Source: JAOADN01 sp049323795 (GTDB lineage: Bacteria; Pseudomonadota; Alphaproteobacteria; Rhodobacterales; Rhodobacteraceae). Taken from it: 5,795 bases of DNA. A model generated the notes under the pieces. That model was not told the DNA's origin, searched no databases, and was given only the letters and a program-made list of their open reading frames with translations. Below are positions 1 to 4,828 of the stretch, piece after piece. The position numbers and the translations under genes are program-made. Each line of letters begins with the position of its first letter. Position 1 is the first letter of the stretch. The DNA is taken from contig JBMOOH010000053.1 of the NCBI GenBank assembly GCA_049323795.1, forward strand, positions 1 through 5,795, in the 5' to 3' direction.

Positions 1-135
1 TTCGGACCAATGGCAGTCATGCCCTCGATCAACCAGATCAAACGCTTCCGACGCATCGCCCTGCGCTGCGAAAAGACCCTCGCCTCCTTCGGCGGCTTCG
101 TCGCACGCGCCCGCGCAATGGCGTGGCTCACCTAA
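1..135 (+). CDS. IS5-family-like transposase, C-terminal fragment (5' part outside window)
   Basis: Frame 1 is open from the left edge to a TAA at 133-135 and gives 44 residues. They include the stretch QIKRFRRIALRCEKTLASF (about residues 12-30), which resembles the C-terminal end of IS5-family DDE transposases, where an (I/L)K-x-FRRIA-x-R-x-(E/D)K motif lies in the last helix behind the catalytic Glu. The catalytic DDE residues would lie upstream and are not visible, so activity cannot be judged. The residues before the motif (FGPMAVMPSI) match my memory of the family less well, so this may be a decayed or 5'-truncated copy. The product would catalyse transposition of its own element. It converges on the LysE-type gene, whose stop lies 20 bp beyond. 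Family identity is moderately sure; intact versus remnant is unknown. Confidence 0.7.
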   Translation, partial: FGPMAVMPSINQIKRFRRIALRCEKTLASFGGFVARARAMAWLT

Positions 136-155
136 ATGAAGACACCACCTAGGTT
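136..155. mobile_element. Probable right end of the IS5-like element
   Basis: Only 20 bp separate the transposase stop from the stop of the exporter gene, so any terminal inverted repeat must lie here or just overlap the neighbour. The stretch ends in ACCTAGGT (147-154), which contains CTAG (149-152), a plausible target duplication for an IS5-type element. The left end is outside the window, so neither the inverted repeat nor the duplication can be confirmed. Confidence 0.35.
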
Positions 156-758
156 TCACCGGGCGAGCACGGGCCAGAGCGAGAGAACCAGAAGCCCCGC
201 CATGATCCAGTTGAAGGCCCTGAGCCGGCCAGGGCTGGTCAGCATGCGCCGCATCTCCCGTCCGATCAGCGTCCAGAGCGTGATCGTGGGCAGGTTCACC
301 GCGCCGAAGACGCCGGCCACCAGAAGCACGCCCGGCAGGTCGCGGTCCGGCGCAAAGGCCGTGATCGCGCCGAGCGCCATGGCCCAGGCCTTGGGGTTCA
401 CCCACTGGAAAGCGGCCGCCTGCGCAAAGGTCAGCGGCCGGCTGCCCGACCCTCCTTCGCCGGGCGGTCCGGCATTGGCGAACTTCCAGGCAAGCCACAG
501 CATGTATCCGAGCGCCACCGCCTTCATCCCCGCGTAGAGCGCGGGCAGCGCCGCGAAGATGCCCATGAGGCCGAAGCCGACAAGCGCCACCATGGCCGTG
601 AAGCCGACGGCGATCCCGAACATGTGGGGAAGCGTGGACCGGAACCCGAAATTCGCCCCCGAGGTCATCAGCATCAGGTTGTTCGGCCCCGGCGTGACCG
701 AGGTGACGAAGCAGAAGGCCAGCAGTGGCAGAAGCAGGGAAAGGGTGGGCGAGGTCAT
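156..758 (-). CDS. LysE/RhtB-family amino-acid exporter
   Basis: The 200-residue product is an inner-membrane translocator of the LysE/RhtB superfamily, which exports amino acids such as lysine, threonine or homoserine lactone using the proton gradient; the substrate cannot be read from sequence. The hallmark TPGPNN is at residues 22-27, directly after the first hydrophobic segment (about 5-21), and the second conserved block QWVNPKAW is at 118-125. Hydrophobic segments lie near 5-21, 44-70, 73-92, 113-136, 143-166 and 184-198, giving the usual six. Length fits the family (about 200-210). The frame extends upstream to 887, but the extra 43 residues are Pro/Arg/Cys-rich and unlike the family. 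The ATG at 758 has a TAAGG Shine-Dalgarno about 9 bp upstream and starts directly into the family N-terminus. The gene diverges from the HtrA protease gene and has an IS end against its stop codon. Confidence 0.9.
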   Translation of the reverse strand: MTSPTLSLLLPLLAFCFVTSVTPGPNNLMLMTSGANFGFRSTLPHMFGIAVGFTAMVALVGFGLMGIFAALPALYAGMKAVALGYMLWLAWKFANAGPPGEGGSGSRPLTFAQAAAFQWVNPKAWAMALGAITAFAPDRDLPGVLLVAGVFGAVNLPTITLWTLIGREMRRMLTSPGRLRAFNWIMAGLLVLSLWPVLAR

Positions 759-819
759 GCGCGCGACCTTAGGCGAATGTGGACCGCGCACCAAGACCGG
801 CCACGAGGGCTGCGGGCAG

Positions 820-855
820 GTGCCGCTATGCGGCCACGCGCATGACGGCCGGCAC
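820..855. repeat. Nested inverted repeat (stem-loop) upstream of the exporter gene
   Basis: GTGCCG (820-825) is the exact reverse complement of CGGCAC (850-855). Inside it, ATGCG (828-832) pairs with CGCAT (839-843) around a 6-nt loop, leaving an asymmetric internal loop of 2 and 6 nt. It lies 62-97 bp upstream of the exporter start. It could be a transcript hairpin in the exporter leader or a protein-binding dyad. In DNA of this GC content a 6+5 bp match may also be chance. Confidence 0.35.
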
Positions 856-858
856 GGG

Positions 859-938
859 TGCGCGGTCTCACGGGCGCGCGGTCTCACGGGCGCGCGGTCT
901 CACGGACGCGCGGTCTCACGGGCGCGCGACATCGCGGG
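859..938. repeat. 16-bp tandem repeat array, four near-identical copies plus one degenerate
   Basis: The unit is CGCGCGGTCTCACGGG. Copies start at 859 (first base T), 875 (perfect), 891 (last base A) and 907 (perfect); a fifth at 923-938 matches 12 of 16 bases. The GGTCTCA core recurs at 864, 880, 896 and 912, exactly 16 bp apart. The copies are contiguous, so this is not a CRISPR array. It lies upstream of both divergent genes. It may be a slippage-prone minisatellite or a row of protein-binding sites; 16 bp is about one and a half helical turns, so alternate copies would face opposite sides of the helix. Confidence 0.9.
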
Positions 939-968
939 TCCGTGATGAGGTCCGGCCGTCGGCGGGGC

Positions 969-974
969 TTGACA
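969..974 (+). promoter_or_regulatory. Candidate -35 element (TTGACA) for the HtrA protease gene
   Basis: A perfect TTGACA lies 64 bp upstream of the chosen protease start and is flanked by GGCGG (961-965) and CCGCC (975-979), which form an inverted repeat around it. At 16-18 bp spacing there is no good -10 hexamer (the region reads CGACCTGAAA), so the promoter assignment is tentative. I do not see a clear sigma-E type promoter, which might be expected for an envelope-stress protease. Confidence 0.35.
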
Positions 975-1008
975 CCGCCACGCGGGCAAACGACCTGAAA
1001 AGCGCCGA

Positions 1009-1038
1009 GTGCCGGAGAGACGTATGCCGGAGAGACGA
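1009..1038 (+). repeat. Duplicated 15-bp ribosome-binding-site/start cassette
   Basis: GTGCCGGAGAGACGT (1009-1023) and ATGCCGGAGAGACGA (1024-1038) are tandem copies differing only at the first and last base, and are followed by ATG at 1039. Each copy carries GGAG six nucleotides before the next ATG, so ATG 1024 and ATG 1039 have equivalent Shine-Dalgarno sequences. In frame, the duplication would add MPERR per copy to the protein if upstream starts are used. Confidence 0.85.
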
Positions 1039-2448
1039 ATGCGCGCCATCGCCACCGCCCGTGTCCTGACTGTCTCCGTCCTGGCCGCCTCCGTCCTGAC
1101 GGCCTCAGTCCTGTCCGTCGGTCCCCTGCCCGCCCAGACGACGGTGCCCGGCACGGCTGCGGAAATCGCGCTGAGCTTCGCGCCCGTCGTCAGGCAGGCG
1201 GCGCCCGCCGTCGTCAACATCTACGCCACGCAGGTCGTCCCGCAATCGGTCAGCCCCTTCGCGAGCGATCCGTTCTTTTCGCAGTTCTTCGGCGGCGCGG
1301 ATGTCGCGCCGCGCTACCAGAATTCGCTGGGTTCGGGCGTGATCCTGCGCGGCGACGGGATCGTCGTGTCAAACTACCACGTCGTGGGCGAGGCAGCCGC
1401 CATCCGCGTCGTCCTGTCCGACCGGCGCGAGTTCGCGGGCGAGGTCATCCTTGCCGACCAGAAGGCCGACATTGCCGTCATCCGCCTGAAGGGCGCTGCC
1501 GACCTGCCGGCGCTGTCCTTCGCCGACAGCGACAAGGCCGCCGTGGGAGATCTCGTCCTGGCGATCGGGAATCCCTTCGGAATCGGGCAGACGGTGACCA
1601 GCGGCATCGTCTCGGGTCTGGCGCGATCCGGGATCGGGCGCGGGGAGGGATACTTCATCCAGACCGATGCCGCCATCAACCCGGGCAATTCCGGCGGCGC
1701 CCTGGTGGACATGGAGGGGCGCCTTCTGGGGCTCAACACCTCGATCCTGACCCGCTCGGGCGGGTCCCAGGGGGTCGGCTTCGCGATTCCGTCGAACCTG
1801 GTCCGCCAATACGTCGAACAGGCCGAAGCGGGGCGGACCGAGCTTGCGCGCCCCTGGTCGGGGATCGAGGTGCAGCCGGTCGATGCCGCCATGGCCGAAG
1901 CGCTGGGAATGCCGGCGCCGCGCGGGGTGATGATCCTGCGGATACACCCCGACAGCCCCTTCGCCTCGGCCGGACTGGCCGAGGGGGATGTGCTGACCTC
2001 GCTCGGGGGCCTCCCGGTCGATGCGCCGCAGGAACTCGAATTCCGGCTGGGCACGCTCGGCGTCGGGGGAAGCGCGGCGATCGGCTTCTGGCGGGACGGA
2101 GCCGAGCAGACAGGGCAGATCGCACTCGCCGAGGCGCCCGGCGGCGACGTGCGCGCCACCGCGGTCGCGCAGGGAACGGTGTTCGACGGCCTGACCGTTG
2201 CCACCCTGACCCCTGCGCTGGGCGAGAAGCTGGGCCTGCCGATCACCGCTTCGGGCGTCGTGGTCACGGCGGTCGGCGGACCCGCGGTGCGGACCCAGCT
2301 GCTGCCCGGGGACATCGTGACGCGCGTCAACGGAACGGTCATCCGGTCGCCGGCCGATCTTGATTCGGCGCTCCGCTCCGGCGGCCGGCAGTGGCAGATC
2401 GATTTCAGTCGCGGCGGACAGGACGCAGTGATCCGTCTGAGGCGTTAG
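1039..2448 (+). CDS. Do/HtrA-family (DegP/DegQ-like) periplasmic serine endoprotease
   Basis: The 469-residue product is a secreted trypsin-fold protease that degrades or chaperones misfolded envelope proteins. A signal peptide covers residues 1-32, with likely cleavage after PLPA and before QTT. The protease domain spans about 50-265 with the full triad: His114 in SNYHVVG, Asp144 in KADIAVIRL and Ser218 in NPGNSGGAL; GSGVI and AIGNPFG are also present. PDZ1 is about 274-362 and a more divergent PDZ2 about 381-469. Two PDZ domains and a length near 455-475 fit DegP/DegQ rather than DegS, which has one. The loop before the protease core (SPFASDPFFSQFFGG) is short, more like DegQ. ATG 1039 was chosen because it gives a clean short n-region; ATG 1024 has an equal ribosome-binding site and GTG 1009 is possible. 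The signal-peptide core is made of 15-bp repeats. The sulfhydrylase gene follows on the same strand. Confidence 0.95.
   Translation: MRAIATARVLTVSVLAASVLTASVLSVGPLPAQTTVPGTAAEIALSFAPVVRQAAPAVVNIYATQVVPQSVSPFASDPFFSQFFGGADVAPRYQNSLGSGVILRGDGIVVSNYHVVGEAAAIRVVLSDRREFAGEVILADQKADIAVIRLKGAADLPALSFADSDKAAVGDLVLAIGNPFGIGQTVTSGIVSGLARSGIGRGEGYFIQTDAAINPGNSGGALVDMEGRLLGLNTSILTRSGGSQGVGFAIPSNLVRQYVEQAEAGRTELARPWSGIEVQPVDAAMAEALGMPAPRGVMILRIHPDSPFASAGLAEGDVLTSLGGLPVDAPQELEFRLGTLGVGGSAAIGFWRDGAEQTGQIALAEAPGGDVRATAVAQGTVFDGLTVATLTPALGEKLGLPITASGVVVTAVGGPAVRTQLLPGDIVTRVNGTVIRSPADLDSALRSGGRQWQIDFSRGGQDAVIRLRR
1063..1119 (+). repeat. 15-bp repeats encoding the signal-peptide hydrophobic core
   Basis: In frame, 1063-1107 reads as three 15-bp units, VLTVS, VLAAS and VLTAS, followed by a partial unit VLSV (1108-1119). 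Each begins GTCCTG and ends in a Ser codon (TCC or TCA). The period is a multiple of three, so copy-number change would lengthen or shorten the signal peptide by five residues without a frameshift. Confidence 0.75.
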
Positions 2449-2527
2449 TCCGGAAAGGAACGGGGATCCCGTTGCCCCTCCGGGGCGCTTCGCCTACCGT
2501 TCCGGCTCCGCTTGCAGGGGGACAGCC
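2449..2527 (+). promoter_or_regulatory. Leader between the protease and sulfhydrylase genes, with stem-loop and ribosome-binding site
   Basis: GGAACGG (2457-2463) is the exact reverse complement of CCGTTCC (2497-2503). Within that loop GCCCC (2474-2478) and GGGGC (2482-2486) form a 5-bp hairpin with a 3-nt loop. There is no T-run, so it is not a canonical terminator and read-through from the protease gene is plausible. AGGGGGA lies about 6 bp before the ATG at 2528 and is a good Shine-Dalgarno. I looked for a SAM-II type riboswitch and did not find its conserved GCUAAA or pseudoknot segments. Confidence 0.45.
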
Positions 2528-3814
2528 ATGACGAGAAAGCTCGCCTTCGACACGCTTCAGGTCCACGCCGGCAACAAGGGCGACCCGGCGACGGGGGCGC
2601 GGCAGGTGCCGATCTACCAGTCGACCGCGTTCCTGTTCAAGAGCGCCGAGCATGCGGCGCGGCTCTTCAACCTGCAGGAAATCGGCTACATCTACTCGCG
2701 CCTGACGAACCCCACCGTCAGCGCGCTGGCCGAGCGGATCACCGCGCTCGAAGGCGGCGCGGGCGGCGTCTGCTGCTCGTCCGGTCACGCGGCGCAGATC
2801 ATGGCGCTGTTCCCGCTGATGGGGCCCGGCAGGAACATCGTCGCCTCGACGCGCCTCTACGGCGGCACGGTCACGCAGTTCGGCCAGTCCATCAAGCGCT
2901 TCGGATGGTCGTGCACATTCGTCGATTTCGAGGACAGGCGGGCGCTGAGGAAGGCCATCGACAGGAACACCCGCGCGATCTTCTGTGAATCGATCGCGAA
3001 CCCCGGCGGCTACATCACCGACCTGCCGACCGTCGCGGGCATTGCCGATGCGGCGGGCATTCCGCTGATCGTGGACAACACCTCGGCCACCCCCTACCTC
3101 TGCCGTCCGTTCGAGCACGGGGCGACGATCGTTGTCCATTCGACCACCAAATACCTGACCGGCAACGGCACGGTGACGGGCGGCGCGCTGATCGACAGCG
3201 GCAAGTTCGACTGGTCGGCGTCGGACAAGTTCCCCTCGCTCAGCCAGCCCGAGCCGGCCTATCACGGACTCGCCTTCCATCCGACGCTCGGCGCGATGGC
3301 CTACACGTTCCACTCCATCGCGGTGGGCCTGCGCGATCTCGGGATGACGATGAACCCGCAGGGGGCGCACTACACGCTGATGGGGATGGAAACCCTGTCC
3401 CTGCGGATGGAGCGTCACGTCGCCAACGCCAGGAAGGTCGCCGCGTGGCTGGAGAAAGACCCGCGCGTCGAGTTCGTGACCTATGCGGGCCTGCCGTCGT
3501 CGCCCTACTACAAGCGGGCTAAGAAGCTGATGCCCAAGGGTGCGGGCGCGATCTTCACGGTCGGGCTCAGGGGCGGCTACGCGGCCTGCGTGAAGCTCGT
3601 CGATTCACTCGAGCTTTTCAGCCATGTCGCGAACCTGGGCGATGCGCGGTCGCTCATCATCCACTCGGCCTCGACGACGCACCGGCAGTTGACCGACGAA
3701 CAGCGGATCGCGGCGGGCGCGGCGCCGAACGTGGTGCGGCTCTCGATCGGGATCGAGGACGCCGACGACATCATCGCCGACCTCGACCAGGCGCTGGCGA
3801 AGGCGGCGGGCTGA
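2528..3814 (+). CDS. metY: O-acetylhomoserine sulfhydrylase (PLP-dependent, Cys/Met metabolism family)
   Basis: The 428-residue cytosolic enzyme belongs to the fold-type I Cys/Met-metabolism PLP family and would combine O-acetylhomoserine with sulfide (or methanethiol) to give homocysteine (or methionine). Lys208 in HSTTKYLTGNG is the Schiff-base lysine and Asp183 in IVDNT the pyridine-nitrogen partner. Tyr56 and Arg58 in YIYSRLTNP would hold the cofactor phosphate across the dimer, and Tyr111 in RLYGG stacks on the ring. Length and the insertion around residues 224-250 (GKFDW...PAYHG) fit the MetY type better than the shorter (about 390-400) MetZ, MetB or MetC types; substrate preference (acetyl versus succinyl) cannot be proved from sequence. 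The residue after the lysine motif is Asn213, where many relatives have His. The ATG has a strong AGGGGGA site. The gene is 79 bp behind the protease gene on the same strand, possibly co-transcribed. Confidence 0.92.
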   Translation: MTRKLAFDTLQVHAGNKGDPATGARQVPIYQSTAFLFKSAEHAARLFNLQEIGYIYSRLTNPTVSALAERITALEGGAGGVCCSSGHAAQIMALFPLMGPGRNIVASTRLYGGTVTQFGQSIKRFGWSCTFVDFEDRRALRKAIDRNTRAIFCESIANPGGYITDLPTVAGIADAAGIPLIVDNTSATPYLCRPFEHGATIVVHSTTKYLTGNGTVTGGALIDSGKFDWSASDKFPSLSQPEPAYHGLAFHPTLGAMAYTFHSIAVGLRDLGMTMNPQGAHYTLMGMETLSLRMERHVANARKVAAWLEKDPRVEFVTYAGLPSSPYYKRAKKLMPKGAGAIFTVGLRGGYAACVKLVDSLELFSHVANLGDARSLIIHSASTTHRQLTDEQRIAAGAAPNVVRLSIGIEDADDIIADLDQALAKAAG

Positions 3815-3968
3815 AGGACTGTCGCCGCATGCCCCCTCGCCCGCCGGTGGAGCGGGCGCATTGCCGGGGCCGGGACGCGGCGGGCACGGACGCCCCCCAC
3901 CCTCTTTCTCCCGCCGTTCCGGGAAAAGGGCAGCGCGCTCCGTCAAGCGGCGGAGACTTCCGCGCCCC
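3815..3968. other. Convergent intergenic region with further hairpins
   Basis: These 154 bp separate two convergent genes, and I see no protein gene here. Besides the 3838-3858 hairpin there is TTT-C-TCCCG (3905-3913) pairing with CGGGAAAA (3920-3927) with one bulged base and a 6-nt loop. Another is CTCCG (3938-3942) with CGGAG (3951-3955) around 8 nt; read on the minus strand it is followed ten bases later by TTTT. The last could help end transcription of the SIMPL gene, but none is a textbook terminator. Confidence 0.4.
3838..3858 (+). terminator. Candidate hairpin downstream of the sulfhydrylase gene
   Basis: CGCCCGC (3838-3844) pairs perfectly with GCGGGCG (3852-3858) around a 7-nt loop, 23 bp after the sulfhydrylase stop. 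The stem is strong, but no T-run follows, so intrinsic termination would be weak unless Rho or the convergent gene assists. Confidence 0.4.
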
Positions 3969-4670
3969 CTACTCGGCGATCCCCCACACGATCGTCACGC
4001 TCGCCGTCATCTTCACCTCGCCGGCCGCCACCGGCACCGGGGCCGCCGCCTTGAAGCTCGCTTCGGCCATTGGCATCGGAACGGGGGGCTGGTAGCCGGA
4101 CTGTTCGCTGAGAGTCACGATCTTCCCGAGCTTCACGCCCGCCGCCGCCGCGTAGAGCTCGGCCTTGCGCCGGGCGTCCGACACCGCGTCCTTGCGCGCC
4201 TCGTCGAGGGAAGGCTCGGGGTTCTGGAGCCCGAAGACCACGCCGTTGAGCGTGTTCGCCCCGTCCGACACCACCGCATCGAGCACCGTTCCGAGCGTGT
4301 CGAGGGCGCGGATGCGCAGGGTGACGCCGTTCTGGGCGACAAATCCGGTAATCGTGGCCGACCCGTCCGGATTGGTCCGGTTGTAATCGTAGCGCGGACC
4401 GAGGTTCAGGCCGGTCGTCTGCATGTCGCGTTCGCCGATTCCGGCGGCCGCGAGCCGGTCCAGGGCCGCGCTCATAGCGGCGGTGTTCGCCGCAAGTGCC
4501 GCCTTCGCAGTGTCGGCCTCATTCGTGACACCGATCTGCACGGTGGCCATGTCGGGAACGACCAGCGCGCTGCCCTCGCCGGTGACGGTGATCGTGGCAG
4601 TCGTGCCGTCGGCGGCCGCAGGTGCGGCGGCGGCAAGGAAAATGGCGGCAAGCGGAACGAGAGCGCGCAT
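3969..4670 (-). CDS. Periplasmic SIMPL-domain (DUF541, BP26/OMP28-like) protein
   Basis: The 233-residue product has a signal peptide (residues 1-20, MRALVPLAAIF...APAAA, likely cut before DG). A single SIMPL domain then covers almost all of the mature protein. Family marks are the opening ITVTGEGSALVVPDMATVQIGV (27-48), DMQTTGLNLGPRYDY (82-96), the central ITGFVAQNGVTLRIRALD (107-124), the GLQNPEPSLDEARKDAV stretch (147-163) and the helix continuing to GVKLGKIVTLSE (178-189). Relatives include Brucella BP26 and E. coli YggE; they are periplasmic or envelope-associated, form oligomers and have been linked to oxidative stress, but the biochemical role is not settled. The frame extends to 4829, but ATG 4670 is preferred: it has GGAGGA about 7 bp upstream and begins the signal peptide. 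It is convergent with the sulfhydrylase gene and divergent from the next gene. Confidence 0.92.
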   Translation of the reverse strand: MRALVPLAAIFLAAAAPAAADGTTATITVTGEGSALVVPDMATVQIGVTNEADTAKAALAANTAAMSAALDRLAAAGIGERDMQTTGLNLGPRYDYNRTNPDGSATITGFVAQNGVTLRIRALDTLGTVLDAVVSDGANTLNGVVFGLQNPEPSLDEARKDAVSDARRKAELYAAAAGVKLGKIVTLSEQSGYQPPVPMPMAEASFKAAAPVPVAAGEVKMTASVTIVWGIAE

Positions 4671-4828
4671 CGGGGGTCCTCCGGGCTGTGGCACTGGTCT
4701 CGCAGGTTTGACGCACATCACAAGACGATCCTTGGAGTCCCGCTTTCCATGCGCGAATTTCTGCTTTAGGAGATCGCCCGGCCCAAAGGCGGTTCCGAAC
4801 GCCACGGGCTTCATGCTAGATGCCCGCA
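4671..4828. promoter_or_regulatory. Divergent intergenic region between the SIMPL gene and the right-edge gene
   Basis: These 158 bp should hold promoters for two divergent genes. The SIMPL side has a clear GGAGGA ribosome-binding site (minus strand, about 4678-4683). On the plus strand a TTGACG hexamer (4708-4713) resembles a -35 box but lacks a good -10 partner at normal spacing. No convincing Shine-Dalgarno precedes the right-edge gene. No repeat or coding signal was seen. Confidence 0.4.

Larger units (their letters stand above)
759..1038. promoter_or_regulatory. Divergent intergenic region between the exporter and HtrA genes
   Basis: These 280 bp must carry the promoters of both flanking genes. 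They contain a nested stem-loop (820-855), a 16-bp tandem array (859-938), a TTGACA hexamer (969-974) and a duplicated ribosome-binding-site cassette (1009-1038). Frames crossing it are Arg/Ala/Gly-rich, and the 16-bp period is not a multiple of three, so I see no protein gene here. The tandem array lies between the two genes, so expansion or contraction would alter the promoter spacing of at least one of them. Confidence 0.6.

Noticed and set aside
759..887. N-terminal extension of the exporter to an upstream start
   Set aside because: The extra 43 residues are Pro/Arg/Cys-rich and unlike the family, while ATG 758 has its own ribosome-binding site and the canonical N-terminus.
859..938. CRISPR-like direct repeats
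   Set aside because: The repeats are 16 bp, contiguous and without unique spacers, and no cas gene is nearby.
1374..2342. 322-codon open frame on the minus strand, antisense to the protease gene
   Set aside because: It is Ser/Pro/Thr/Arg-rich low-complexity sequence opposite a protease with a complete catalytic triad and PDZ domains.
2449..2527. SAM-II riboswitch upstream of the sulfhydrylase gene
   Set aside because: A TTGCAG stretch is present, but the conserved GCUAAA and the matching pseudoknot arms are missing, and the spacing to the start codon is too short.
2405..3418. 337-codon open frame on the minus strand, antisense to the sulfhydrylase gene
   Set aside because: It is Arg/Gly/His-rich, has no family resemblance and lies opposite a strongly supported enzyme; long antisense frames are expected at this GC content.
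3861..4769. 302-codon open frame on the plus strand across the SIMPL gene
   Set aside because: The product is Arg/His/Gly-rich with no recognisable domain, and the opposite strand encodes a convincing SIMPL protein with signal peptide and ribosome-binding site.
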